Positions 6,697 through 15,019 of a stretch of DNA of 15,019 nt are shown here, in pieces. The first letter of the stretch is position 1. Every line of letters starts with the position of its first letter. Position numbers and translations under genes: made by a program. Origin of the DNA: JANRKG01 sp033763635 (GTDB taxonomy: Bacteria; Cyanobacteriota; Cyanobacteriia; GCF-001939115); contig JANRKG010000478.1 in the NCBI GenBank assembly GCA_033763635.1, positions 1-15,019 on the forward strand. The letters run 5' to 3'. The notes below the pieces were generated by a model, which worked only from the letters and a program-made list of their open reading frames with translations, ran no database searches and had not been told where the DNA came from.

Positions 6697-9600
6697 CTAA
6701 TTGACTGGACACTGGCCTTCAAATAGTAGGCGGGTTGGGTCTGCTTGCTCTCGTAGCCATGCTTCCACCGCTTCTGGAGTCAAGGGTTGGGAGAAAAGAT
6801 ACCCCTGCCCAAACTTGTATCCCAGATCTCGGAGTCGATCGAGTTGTTCAGGGGTTTCAATTCCTTCGGCGATCGTATCCAGTTCTAACTGATTACTCAG
6901 GGCTACAATGGTTTCCACAATTTGATGATTGCGCTTGCCTGTTTGAATTTCATGCACAAAAGAGCGATCGACCTTTAAGTTATCCACTGGCAACCGATGG
7001 AGATAGCTCAAAGATGAATACCCCGTTCCAAAATCATCAATGCTAATTTGAATGCCTCTTGCTTTTAATTGATTGAGCAAATGAATGGTAGCCTCAATAT
7101 CTTCAATCAACATACTTTCGGTAATTTCTAATGCCAGACAATCACCGGATATCTGAGTTTGGGTGAGGATGCGATCGATTTCTTCCAGGAGGTTGAGCCG
7201 TCGCAGATCTTGTGCTGAGAGATTGACACTCACCTTTAGGGTTGCGAAATCAGGAAAATTATTGTGCCATACTGCGACTTGTTCACAGGCTTGTTGAAGT
7301 GCCCAACAATCAAGCGCAGTAATCAACCCGGTTTCTTCTGCGATGGCAATGAAGTCTCCCGGAGATTTCAACCCCTGAGTGGGGTGTTGCCAGCGGATCA
7401 GAGCTTCCAATCCAATCAGACGGCCCGTATCGAGTGCCACGATTGGTTGGTAGTGTAGAACAAATTCCTGGTGTTCGATCGCCCGGCGCAGGTCATTCTC
7501 TAAATGCAATCGATGCAACGCCTGGGTGTGCATCACGGCATCAAAGATTTCATACCGCGATTTACCCCTGTTTTTGGCCCGATACATGGCAATATCGGCA
7601 TCTCTTAATAGGTGAGATGCCTGGGTATAGTTTTGTGTTCCCAAGACAATACCAATACTGGCAGTTGTGTACACCTCTCGTCCTTCAATGATGAGCGGGG
7701 TCTTGAAGGTTGTAAAAATGCGTTCTGTTGCACGAACGGCTTCCTGGATATCCCGAATGTCTTCCAGCAAAATGACGAACTCATCTCCTCCCAGTCGGGC
7801 AACTAAGTCAATACTTCGCAGGGTTTCCTGGAGTTTTTGGGTGATCGCAATCAGAAGTTGATCTCCCACTAAATGCCCCAGGCTATCGTTAATGACTTTA
7901 AAGCGATCCAGATCGAGAAATAAAACAGCAAAGTGATAATTTTCAAAACGCTGAGTCCGGCGGATGGCTAATTCTAATCGCTCAATTAAAAGTTGACGAT
8001 TGGGCAAGCCCGTCAGAGCATCGTGCAACGCATCATATTGCAACTGATTTTGCACTTGAATGCGTTCTGTGACATCGCGGGAGGTGGTTTGCAGTTGAAT
8101 AATTTGCCCTGTGGAATTGGTAATCGGCTTCGTCAGCGTTTCAAACCAAATGTAGTCCCCCGATTTATGCCGGATACGATAGGTAATTGGGGAGGGTTTA
8201 CCATTCATGGCGACGATGTGTGCTTCTTCATAAACCCGATCGCGATCGTCAGGATGAAAGAAGGTATAGGGATCTTGTCCCAATATTTCATTGTAGCGAT
8301 AGCCCAGGAGCGCTTCAGAGGATGGACTGACATAGAGATAGCGGCCCTCAATGTCATGAAGACACACGAGATCGTTCATGTTCTCGGCTAACAACCGATA
8401 ACGCATTTCACTCTCTCGCATCGCTTCTTCGGCTTGCTTACGATCGCTCAAATCGATATCCACACAGTAAAGTTCCTGTTCTCCGTTGGCGTTGGTCAGC
8501 ATGAGATGACTGGAATAAACGACAACCCTGGAGCCATCTTTTCGCATTAAACTCAATTCGCCTGCGGGGATAGGTTGGGCTTCCACGAGCCACTCTTGAA
8601 TTCCTGTGATCACTCCCTCTCGCATTTCTGGGGGAATAATTAAGTCCTCCAACTGCCGCCCCAGTGCTTCTAACTTGGTGTAGCCATATAGATGTTCACT
8701 GGCATCATTCCAGTAAATGACCTGACGCTGGGAATTGTAGCCCTGAACCGCAATCTTAGGTGTGGACTCAAATAATTGACGAAACCGCTGTTCACTCTCC
8801 TCTAGCGCAACTTCCGCTTGTTTACGATCGCTAATATCAATAATCAATCCATCCCAGATGACATCCCCATTGGGTTGCCGAGTCGGGCGGGCAATTCCCT
8901 GCATCCACTTCAACTGTCCAGCAGGTGTGATGACTCGATACTGACATTGCCACGTTTGCATCGTTTGGTAAGAAGCGATAACGGATGCCTGTAGCTGTTC
9001 CACATCATCAGGATGGGTCAGATTCCAAATAATGCTGGAATCTTGCAATACTCCGTCAGGTTCAAAGCCGTATACGTCACGAAATCCTGAACTGATATAG
9101 GTAAATTGGTCTGATCCATCCGGTTGGAGGCGATAGCCATAGATAATTCCTGGCACATTGTCTGCCATTTTTTGAAAGCGGCTTTCACTCTCCTGAAATG
9201 CGGCTTCTGCTCGGCGACGTTCTTCTAATTCCAGTTGAACCTGTTGATACAGGTTGGCCTGTTGAATCGCAACTTCTAGTTGATCTGCAACCGACTGAGC
9301 TAACGCAATCTGATCTTCCTGCCAGCGAAAAGGATGCTGGGTTGTGGTGATGGTAAAGCTACCCCAGAGCGTGCCTTCAATGACTAAAGGAATGAGTAAC
9401 CAGGCTCCGGGTAACGTTTGGGCAACTTCCTGATTAATTCCGTCATTTAGAGAGAACGTATCTTCAACCTGGACTGATTGCAATCGCTTCAATTGTTCTG
9501 CGAAAGGGTTGCCTGTATCAGGAATTTCTAATCCAATGATGGTGGGAGCGTCTGGACGATGGCGAAATTCCGCAACATGTCGCCAGATCCTTTCTTCTGA

Positions 9601-10698
9601 TAAATATTGCACGACAAAACAATCTAACCCTTTCAAGAGTTGAGCGGCCTCTGCCGTAGCGGTGGCAAAGATAGTGCTTAAATCCAAGGAGTTTCGGATT
9701 GCCTGAAAGACTCGATTGAGCGCCTGTTCCCGCAGGATCTGCTCTTGCAAAGCAGTGATGTCCCGCCCTACGGATTGAATTTCAACCAACTGCCCCCGAT
9801 CGTCAAAAATTCCCAAATTGACCCATTGGGTCCAGCCACCTTGATGATCAGAACGCTCGTCGGAATTGATACTTTCAAAGATGGGGTTTTCTGGAGTCAG
9901 GGCTGCAATTTTGCGATGTAATCCCTCCACTTCCTCTGGAGGCACAAAACAACTCCATTGCATCCCCATCACCTCTTCCGGGAGGCTACCCAATGCGGCA
10001 CAGAGGGCCTCATTGGCAAAAGTAATGGTCGTATCGGGTAACGATCGCAAAATCCAGTCCGTTTGGGTCTGAATGACCTGGAGATAGCGACGTTCACTTC
10101 TCAGTAGGGTATTCTCAACAATTTGTCGTTCCAGTTCCCGACGTTTTTGTTCGGCAGCAAGGTGTTTTCGTTCACCAATATCCTGAAAGGCAGCGATTGC
10201 GTATCTCACCTGTCCCTGTTCATCAAAGATGGGCGTTGCACACACCTCTAAGGGTAGGATGCGATCGGAACGGTGGATTTCTAAATCATCGGCCCAAACC
10301 ACCTCCCCTGTGAGGGCACGGGTGCTGGGTAAGTCCTCGACCGGGTAAAGGTCTTGAGTGCCCTCCCGGTAGACCTGGAAGAATTGAGGGATTTGATGAC
10401 AATCCGGTGGGGTGTTTTGCTGGATGCAGAGGAGCGATCGCCCCACTTGATTGATGTAGATGATCTGCCCTGTGGCATCATGCACCGCGATTCCAATCGG
10501 TGTGGCATCCAGAAATTGAATGAGACGGCTTTCATGCTCTGATAACTGCTCATTTTTCAGGGAAGGGTTCAGGGAAGGTTCGTAATCCAGTAAATTTGTT
10601 GTTAAAAGGAAAGACTCCACCCAACGTTTGACGGTTTCCGGGGTGTTTTCCCAATCCTCTGGGAAGGCTTGCTGACAGGAAAAAAGCTGTTTTTCCAT
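6697..10698 (-). CDS. PAS-GAF-GGDEF-EAL bifunctional cyclic-di-GMP enzyme
   Basis: This 1333-residue soluble protein has no membrane segment or signal peptide. Domains in order: PAS about 52-178, PAS about 200-315, GAF about 330-485, three PAS domains about 505-880, GGDEF about 885-1055 and EAL about 1070-1325. The diguanylate cyclase site is intact (GGDEF at 970-974), with an RSID inhibitory I-site at the expected spacing before it. The phosphodiesterase site also looks intact: EAL at 1098-1100, NLSAQDL, LEITES, DDFGTGYSS, a downstream lysine and aspartate (LKVDRSF), and AEGIET. Both c-di-GMP synthesis and breakdown are therefore possible, with the sensors deciding the balance. The GAF domain (LKGLDCFVVQYLS) lacks an obvious bilin-binding cysteine that I could place. 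The ATG at 10698 has only a weak ribosome-binding site. The gene lies 138 bp after the histidine kinase on the same strand. No ligand can be assigned to the PAS domains. Confidence 0.95.
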   Translation of the reverse strand: MEKQLFSCQQAFPEDWENTPETVKRWVESFLLTTNLLDYEPSLNPSLKNEQLSEHESRLIQFLDATPIGIAVHDATGQIIYINQVGRSLLCIQQNTPPDCHQIPQFFQVYREGTQDLYPVEDLPSTRALTGEVVWADDLEIHRSDRILPLEVCATPIFDEQGQVRYAIAAFQDIGERKHLAAEQKRRELERQIVENTLLRSERRYLQVIQTQTDWILRSLPDTTITFANEALCAALGSLPEEVMGMQWSCFVPPEEVEGLHRKIAALTPENPIFESINSDERSDHQGGWTQWVNLGIFDDRGQLVEIQSVGRDITALQEQILREQALNRVFQAIRNSLDLSTIFATATAEAAQLLKGLDCFVVQYLSEERIWRHVAEFRHRPDAPTIIGLEIPDTGNPFAEQLKRLQSVQVEDTFSLNDGINQEVAQTLPGAWLLIPLVIEGTLWGSFTITTTQHPFRWQEDQIALAQSVADQLEVAIQQANLYQQVQLELEERRRAEAAFQESESRFQKMADNVPGIIYGYRLQPDGSDQFTYISSGFRDVYGFEPDGVLQDSSIIWNLTHPDDVEQLQASVIASYQTMQTWQCQYRVITPAGQLKWMQGIARPTRQPNGDVIWDGLIIDISDRKQAEVALEESEQRFRQLFESTPKIAVQGYNSQRQVIYWNDASEHLYGYTKLEALGRQLEDLIIPPEMREGVITGIQEWLVEAQPIPAGELSLMRKDGSRVVVYSSHLMLTNANGEQELYCVDIDLSDRKQAEEAMRESEMRYRLLAENMNDLVCLHDIEGRYLYVSPSSEALLGYRYNEILGQDPYTFFHPDDRDRVYEEAHIVAMNGKPSPITYRIRHKSGDYIWFETLTKPITNSTGQIIQLQTTSRDVTERIQVQNQLQYDALHDALTGLPNRQLLIERLELAIRRTQRFENYHFAVLFLDLDRFKVINDSLGHLVGDQLLIAITQKLQETLRSIDLVARLGGDEFVILLEDIRDIQEAVRATERIFTTFKTPLIIEGREVYTTASIGIVLGTQNYTQASHLLRDADIAMYRAKNRGKSRYEIFDAVMHTQALHRLHLENDLRRAIEHQEFVLHYQPIVALDTGRLIGLEALIRWQHPTQGLKSPGDFIAIAEETGLITALDCWALQQACEQVAVWHNNFPDFATLKVSVNLSAQDLRRLNLLEEIDRILTQTQISGDCLALEITESMLIEDIEATIHLLNQLKARGIQISIDDFGTGYSSLSYLHRLPVDNLKVDRSFVHEIQTGKRNHQIVETIVALSNQLELDTIAEGIETPEQLDRLRDLGYKFGQGYLFSQPLTPEAVEAWLREQADPTRLLFEGQCPVN

Positions 10699-10836
10699 AA
10701 CCGCAACGTTGTTAACCTGCTAGAACTCTTTCCCAAAGTCTGCCCATCTTTCTGAACTTTATTCTATCTCGATACTTTTATGGATAGGTAAAAAGTCGGT
10801 TTCAGTTGTATTCCAGTGCAGTTTCTAAAGGTTACG

Positions 10837-12126
10837 CTAAGCTTGTTTTCTGGGATGCTTTAGGGTACTGACGATCGACGGTGGCTGAAGGGGAAGCATC
10901 ACCGCAAAAGTGGTGCCGAACCCAATCTGGCTCTTCACTTTCACCTGTCCGTGATGCAAATCTACAAACCGTTTCACAATGTTCAATCCCAATCCTGTAC
11001 CGGGGATATTGCTCACATTCTTTCCGCGATGGAACGGCTCAAACAGGTAAGGTAGGTCGTCCTGGGGAATTCCAATCCCTTCATCGGTGATTCGAAAAAT
11101 CGCTCGTCCTCTGGATTGGGAGAGGTGCAGGGTGATAGGACTGCGATCGGGCGAATAGCGAATAGAGTTCGAAAGAATGTTGATCAAAATGGAGCGCAAC
11201 AGCCGCTCGTCCATCTGGGCGATCAGATGGCGATATCGACAGGCAAAAGTGAGGGATTGCTCTGTGGCAGTCGGCTGAAGCTCAGAGAGGAGGGTCTGGC
11301 AGAATGGCACCAGATCGATCGCTGTGGGATGAATGGCGAGTTTGCGGGCCTCAATCCTGCCGATAACCAGGATATCGTCAATCATCTGGGTCATGCGTTC
11401 CACATCCATCTGGATGCCCCTCAAGTAATGCTGGCGTTGCTGAGTAGACAGTTGGGCATCGTACCGTTCCAGGGAGGAAGCCGAGAGCAAAATATTATTC
11501 AACGGATTGCGAAATTCATGGCATACCATTGCCACAAAGCGGGACTTAATTTCACTGAGTTCCTGAAGTTGCTCGTTCGCCTGTCGTAGTTCGGCAGTGC
11601 GTTCTCGGACTTTTAATTCCAATTCTTCGTTTGTGCGTTGCAAAACTGCTTCTGCCCACTTCCGTTGGGTAATGTCCTGAAAGGCCACCACGGTTCCAAC
11701 GACATTGCCCTCCTCATCCTGCATGGGGGTACTGATGTATTCGACTGGAAAGTTCGTACCATCCTTCCGCCAAAAAACTTCTGTGTTCGCCCGATGCACC
11801 CGACCATCCCGAAACGCTTCATAGATAGGGCATTCATGCACTGGATAGGGACTTCCATCAGGTCTGGAATGGTGTAGAACATCATGCATGGAGCGCCCAA
11901 TTAAATCCACCCCATCCCACCCGATCATCTGAGCCGCCGCCGGATTCACAAAGGTAACGTTGCCCTGCAAATCCAGTCCATAGACCCCCTCTCCCACTGA
12001 ATTGAGGATTAACTCATGCTGACGGCGAAGAGTCTGTAAATCGCTTTCGGGACGAGGATGGGGAGGCGAGGGATTGGGGGTGAGATGCTTTCTAGCTGAA
12101 GGGGAGAGCCAGTCGGAGTGCGACAT
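10837..12126 (-). CDS. PAS-domain sensor histidine kinase
   Basis: This 429-residue soluble kinase has a short Pro-rich start, one PAS domain (about 35-155, ending in the typical VVAFQDITQRK), a coiled-coil linker (about 157-195), a HisKA dimerisation domain and a HATPase_c domain (about 300-415). The phospho-accepting His203 lies in CHEFRNPLNN. The ATP-binding boxes are present: ILINILSNSIRYSP (N), DEGIGIP (G1), LFEPFHRG (F) and GTGLGLNI (G2). No transmembrane segment is seen, so it senses an intracellular signal through PAS. It has no receiver domain of its own. The divergently transcribed AraC-type response regulator starting 191 bp away is the natural partner, by inference from position. 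The ATG at 12126 has no strong Shine-Dalgarno. The kinase may be cotranscribed with the downstream GGDEF/EAL gene. Confidence 0.95.
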   Translation of the reverse strand: MSHSDWLSPSARKHLTPNPSPPHPRPESDLQTLRRQHELILNSVGEGVYGLDLQGNVTFVNPAAAQMIGWDGVDLIGRSMHDVLHHSRPDGSPYPVHECPIYEAFRDGRVHRANTEVFWRKDGTNFPVEYISTPMQDEEGNVVGTVVAFQDITQRKWAEAVLQRTNEELELKVRERTAELRQANEQLQELSEIKSRFVAMVCHEFRNPLNNILLSASSLERYDAQLSTQQRQHYLRGIQMDVERMTQMIDDILVIGRIEARKLAIHPTAIDLVPFCQTLLSELQPTATEQSLTFACRYRHLIAQMDERLLRSILINILSNSIRYSPDRSPITLHLSQSRGRAIFRITDEGIGIPQDDLPYLFEPFHRGKNVSNIPGTGLGLNIVKRFVDLHHGQVKVKSQIGFGTTFAVMLPLQPPSIVSTLKHPRKQA

Positions 12127-12186
12127 GAAAATTGCAAATTGCTGACAACGATCGAAGCATAGTCATCAGGATACAGCACTCTTTTA

Positions 12187-12214
12187 CCTTCTGCCTTCTG
12201 CCCTCTGCCTTCCT
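12187..12214. repeat. Heptanucleotide STRR-type tandem repeat
   Basis: Four consecutive 7-base units read CCTTCTG, CCTTCTG, CCCTCTG and CCTTCCT in the divergent kinase/regulator intergenic region. Such degenerate heptamer repeats (short tandemly repeated repetitive sequences) are characteristic of filamentous cyanobacterial genomes. The rest of 12127-12316 shows no promoter pair that I can defend. Confidence 0.8.
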
Positions 12215-12316
12215 AAATCGTATTCCACTACACAAAAAAGCATGTCCCCAGCGGTTAGAAACAGACAGTAGGGAATAAAGCACTCCTGAATCAGATCGAC
12301 TGTAGATCAGGGAACC

Positions 12317-13120
12317 ATGACGAAAATTCTGGTCATTGAAGACGAAACGCAGACTCGCGGTATTTTCATGAACTGCCTTAGTTTTGAGGGATTCTGTACC
12401 CTGGAAGCTGAGAGTGGTGCGGTCGGCCTGAAGCTTGCTCAGAGCCAGCAACCAGACCTGATCGTCTGCGATATTATGATGCCGGATATGGACGGGTATC
12501 AGGTACTTTCCACCCTTCGGCAACATCCTTCTACCGCAGCAATTCCTTTCATTTTTTTAACTGCGAAAGTCACAATGACCGATCTTCGGCAGGGAATGGA
12601 GTTTGGAGCCGATGACTATCTGACGAAACCCTGTACGGTTGAGCAATTTTTGGCAGCTATTACCACTCGGTTAAAACGTCAGGAATCCCTGAAAGCCCAC
12701 TTCGGACAAGCGCTTGTTGGCCCTGAAGAACCCGATTCCCTTGATGCTCCTGAATTAACCCCTGCTGCTGATTCGGGCATTTTTCCCTCTTGCCCCCGAC
12801 TCTCCAAAATGTTCGCCTTCATTGAAGCTCATTACTCGGAGGCGATCGGCTTAGGGGATGTGGCAGAAGCCGTCGGGTACTCTCCTGCTTACCTGACAAA
12901 TTTATCTCAAGCTCTAACAGGCTATAGCGTGAAACGCTGGATCACCGAACGACGGATGTTTCAGGCCCGTCAACTGCTGCAAGAAACGAACCAACCGATT
13001 CGGCAAATTGCAGAAACCGTTGGTTATCCCGATGTTGGGTACTTCACCCGCCAATTCCGACAACTGCACGGCAACCCTCCCCAGAACTGGCGCAATTCCA
13101 CCCGGTTGCGATCGGCTTGA
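12317..13120 (+). CDS. Response regulator with AraC-type DNA-binding domain
   Basis: This 267-residue protein has a receiver domain at about 1-120. It shows the acidic pair Glu8/Asp9, the phospho-acceptor Asp52 in CDIMMPDMDG, Thr82 and Lys104 (YLTKP). A variable linker of about 40 residues follows, then an AraC/XylS-type double helix-turn-helix at about 165-264 (GDVAEAVGYSPAYLTNLSQ and IRQIAETVGYPDVGYFTRQF). It should be a phosphorylation-controlled transcription factor. AGGGA at 12309-12313 precedes the ATG. It is divergent from the PAS histidine kinase, its likely partner, and 147 bp upstream of the ABC-transporter binding-protein gene, its likely target. It could also control the divergent kinase promoter. 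No operator repeats are clear. Confidence 0.94.
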   Translation: MTKILVIEDETQTRGIFMNCLSFEGFCTLEAESGAVGLKLAQSQQPDLIVCDIMMPDMDGYQVLSTLRQHPSTAAIPFIFLTAKVTMTDLRQGMEFGADDYLTKPCTVEQFLAAITTRLKRQESLKAHFGQALVGPEEPDSLDAPELTPAADSGIFPSCPRLSKMFAFIEAHYSEAIGLGDVAEAVGYSPAYLTNLSQALTGYSVKRWITERRMFQARQLLQETNQPIRQIAETVGYPDVGYFTRQFRQLHGNPPQNWRNSTRLRSA

Positions 13121-13267
13121 TCTGTTGATTTACAAGTTTGTTCCTGAAAAGATCGAAAGAAAATCCTACTGTTGCAAAAATTTGTCCAATGTAATCCCCT
13201 CTAACTGTCTGATACCTTACAGGCAATCGATCGTGGTTGTGTTCTTATTCAACAATTGGAATAACCT

Positions 13268-14854
13268 ATGGTGTTCGCGAATCCACTGCAATCACCGTCC
13301 GAAGTCGAGTTAAGCCGTTGTCCTTGCGGGGGGTCCCATCTGCCCCAAGATCACTGGCAGTTTATGGAAGGGATGCCTCAAGATCCGGCGGGTTTAGTTC
13401 ATGATTTGATCCGCATGGGGCTATACCAGGAATCGGCTCTGGAGATGGCAAAGACCCTGACGGAACTGGAAATGAAAGAAGCCCTCTTGCTGCAACAGGT
13501 CAGTGGGGGTAACCCGGAAAGGGAGCGCTTCTGTCGAGATTTGATCAAAGAAGCCGGAGGGCTGGATCAGGTTTTTGCTGCGGCCTTTGGTGTGAATTCT
13601 GTTGAATTCTTCAGCAATACGATCCGCAACAGCGATTTCACCCGTCGCGAGTTTCTGAAGCGGGTTGCGGTTGCGGGTGCCCTGATTGGGATGGCAAGTT
13701 GCGGGCAACAACAAACCACCCAACCCCCTGCCGAGCAATCACCCACCGCTGCCAGCCCTGCCACGAATCTGGAGAAGAAAGACCTGACGGTTGGGTTTAT
13801 TCCCATCACCTGCGCGACTCCGATTGTAATGTCTGAGCCGCTGGGCTTTTACAAGAAGTATGGCTTGAATGTTACGGTGAAGAAGATGCCGAACTGGGCA
13901 GCGGTGCGGGATTCGGCGATCGCCGGAGAACTGGATGCATACCACATGCTTTCTCCCATGCCCATTTCGATTACGTTGGGGCTAGGGTCTGCGGCCTTCC
14001 CCATCAAACTTGCCAGCATTGAGAATATCAATGGGCAGGCGATCACGATCGCCCTCAAGCACAAAGATAAGGTCAAGGGTCCGGCGGACTTCAAAGGATT
14101 TACGATCGGGGTTCCGTTCCCCTTCTCGATGCACAACCTGCTGATTCGTTACTATCTGGCAACCGGAGGGCTTGATCCTGATAAGGATGTCAAGATTACC
14201 CCCGTTCCCCCACCGGATAGCGTCGCGAAGATGACCGCTGGAGATATCGATGCGATGCTAATGCCTGACCCCTTTAACCAGCGGGCGGTGTTTGAGAAGG
14301 TGGGTTTTATCCATATGCTCAGTAAGGACTTGTGGCCGAACCATCCCTGCTGTGCTTTTGCGGCGGGTCAGAAGTGGATTGATGCCCATCCCAATAGCTT
14401 TAATGCCATTAACAAAGCCATCATTGACGCGGCGGGTTACGCCAATAATCAGGCAAATCGGGAGACGATCGCCGCTGCCTTAATTGAACGCAAGTACCTC
14501 AACCAACCCCTGCCCGTGGTGCAAGCGGTGTTAACAGGCAAGTTCGAGGATGGGCTGGGGAATACCCAAACCGTTCCCGATCGCATCGGCTTTGATCCCT
14601 ATCCCTGGCAGAGTTTCGCCAAGTGGATCATGTCTCAACTGGTACGGTGGGATTTGATGCCCAAGGATAAGGCAGAGTACGATCGGGTCGCTAAGGAAAT
14701 CTTCTTGACAGACACCGCCCGTGAACTGGCGAAGGAATTGGGCCAGAATCCCCCAGTGGAGCCAGTGAAGACTGAGAAGTTGAAGTTTGATACCTTTGAT
14801 CCTGCGAATCCCCAGGCTTATATTGATGCCCAGATTAAGCAGTTCAAGGTGTAG
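13268..14854 (+). CDS. NrtA/CmpA-like ABC transporter substrate-binding lipoprotein with N-terminal extension
   Basis: This 528-residue protein is the solute-binding part of an ABC importer of the nitrate/bicarbonate/sulfonate class. The binding domain (about 170-500) carries family blocks such as GFIPITCATPIVM, GFYKKYGLNV, HMLSPMPISITLGLGS, NGQAITIALKHKDK and MPDPFNQRAVFEKVGFIHML. The substrate cannot be read from sequence. A twin-arginine signal (TRREFLK, residues 125-131) with hydrophobic core and a lipobox-like GMASC (Cys145) sits unusually far from the start. It follows a ~120-residue extension containing CPCGGSH and helical, Leu-rich sequence that I do not recognise. A Pro/Thr/Ala-rich tether (about 147-165) follows the cysteine, as in lipoproteins. 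The ATG at 13268 has only a weak GGA upstream; internal ATGs exist, but all leave a long n-region. A permease gene follows after 30 bp. Confidence 0.92.
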   Translation: MVFANPLQSPSEVELSRCPCGGSHLPQDHWQFMEGMPQDPAGLVHDLIRMGLYQESALEMAKTLTELEMKEALLLQQVSGGNPERERFCRDLIKEAGGLDQVFAAAFGVNSVEFFSNTIRNSDFTRREFLKRVAVAGALIGMASCGQQQTTQPPAEQSPTAASPATNLEKKDLTVGFIPITCATPIVMSEPLGFYKKYGLNVTVKKMPNWAAVRDSAIAGELDAYHMLSPMPISITLGLGSAAFPIKLASIENINGQAITIALKHKDKVKGPADFKGFTIGVPFPFSMHNLLIRYYLATGGLDPDKDVKITPVPPPDSVAKMTAGDIDAMLMPDPFNQRAVFEKVGFIHMLSKDLWPNHPCCAFAAGQKWIDAHPNSFNAINKAIIDAAGYANNQANRETIAAALIERKYLNQPLPVVQAVLTGKFEDGLGNTQTVPDRIGFDPYPWQSFAKWIMSQLVRWDLMPKDKAEYDRVAKEIFLTDTARELAKELGQNPPVEPVKTEKLKFDTFDPANPQAYIDAQIKQFKV

Positions 14855-14884
14855 TTCTGTTCCCCTACGCTCCTGGTAAGCCTT

Positions 14885-15019
14885 ATGACCTCCCGTGAAT
14901 TACCCCAGGCTCAGGGATTTTCCCTGAACAAGAATCAACAAGCCTTGCTGGTGTTTGTCGGTGTGCTGGTGGTGTTTCTGGGCTTTTGGGAAGTGGGATT
15001 CCACCTCAAATGGTTTTCC
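14885..15019 (+). CDS. Probable ABC transporter permease, N-terminal fragment (runs off right edge)
   Basis: I translated 45 codons by hand, starting at the ATG at 14885. A polar start (MTSRELPQAQGFSLNKNQ) leads into a strongly hydrophobic segment (LLVFVGVLVVFLGFWEVGF), the first membrane span. The reading frame stays open to the window end. Its place 30 bp after an NrtA-like binding-protein gene, plus the membrane-span start, suggests the inner-membrane permease of the same importer (NrtB/SsuC type). The fragment is too short to recognise a family motif, so the assignment rests on context. Confidence 0.7.
   Translation, partial: MTSRELPQAQGFSLNKNQQALLVFVGVLVVFLGFWEVGFHLKWFS

Noticed and set aside
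13191..13204. NtcA-like box GTA-N8-TAA upstream of the NrtA-like gene
   Set aside because: The second half-site does not match the GTA-N8-TAC consensus, and no -10 element lies about 22 bases downstream.

Overview
The window looks like a chromosome segment of a filamentous cyanobacterium. The palindrome CGATCG, core of the cyanobacterial HIP1 element, recurs throughout, with full GCGATCGC copies at 10434-10441 and 13916-13923. A heptanucleotide repeat of the cyanobacterial STRR type lies at 12187-12214. The gene content also fits: a two-partner-secretion haemagglutinin, a CHAT-TPR protein, a multi-PAS GGDEF/EAL protein and an NrtA/CmpA-like transporter. The species cannot be named from the sequence.

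Layout. (1) 1-3743, minus strand: an exported TPR-CHAT caspase-like protein followed 11 bp later by the N-terminal part of a TpsA-type filamentous-haemagglutinin exoprotein that runs off the left edge. (2) 3744-4022: a divergent intergenic region. (3) 4023-6570, plus strand: the most interesting module. A 566-residue protein carries the DUF4157 N-terminal architecture typical of cargo of extracellular contractile injection systems (eCIS), with four 54-bp tandem repeats and an HExxH motif. Its C-terminal domain reads as a compact microbial transglutaminase: Cys393, Asp506 and His519 sit in motifs matching the Cys-Asp-His triad of Streptomyces mobaraensis transglutaminase. Two small paralogous proteins follow in tandem, one apparently cytosolic and one with an export-like N-terminus. 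They are candidate immunity or accessory proteins. (4) 6571-6696: a convergent intergenic region with two inverted repeats. (5) 6697-12126, minus strand: a PAS histidine kinase followed by a 1333-residue PAS-GAF-GGDEF-EAL cyclic-di-GMP protein. (6) 12317-15019, plus strand: a response regulator with an AraC-type DNA-binding domain, divergent from the kinase, then an NrtA/CmpA-like binding protein with an unusual ~120-residue extension before a Tat lipoprotein signal, then the start of what is probably the ABC permease.

How the genes may work together (inference): the kinase and AraC-type regulator could form a two-component system controlling the adjacent ABC transporter and perhaps the c-di-GMP enzyme. 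The CHAT and TpsA genes form a translationally close pair at the cell surface. The DUF4157-transglutaminase and its two followers look like a self-contained effector cassette. No eCIS structural genes lie in the window, so the delivery machinery must be elsewhere if it exists.
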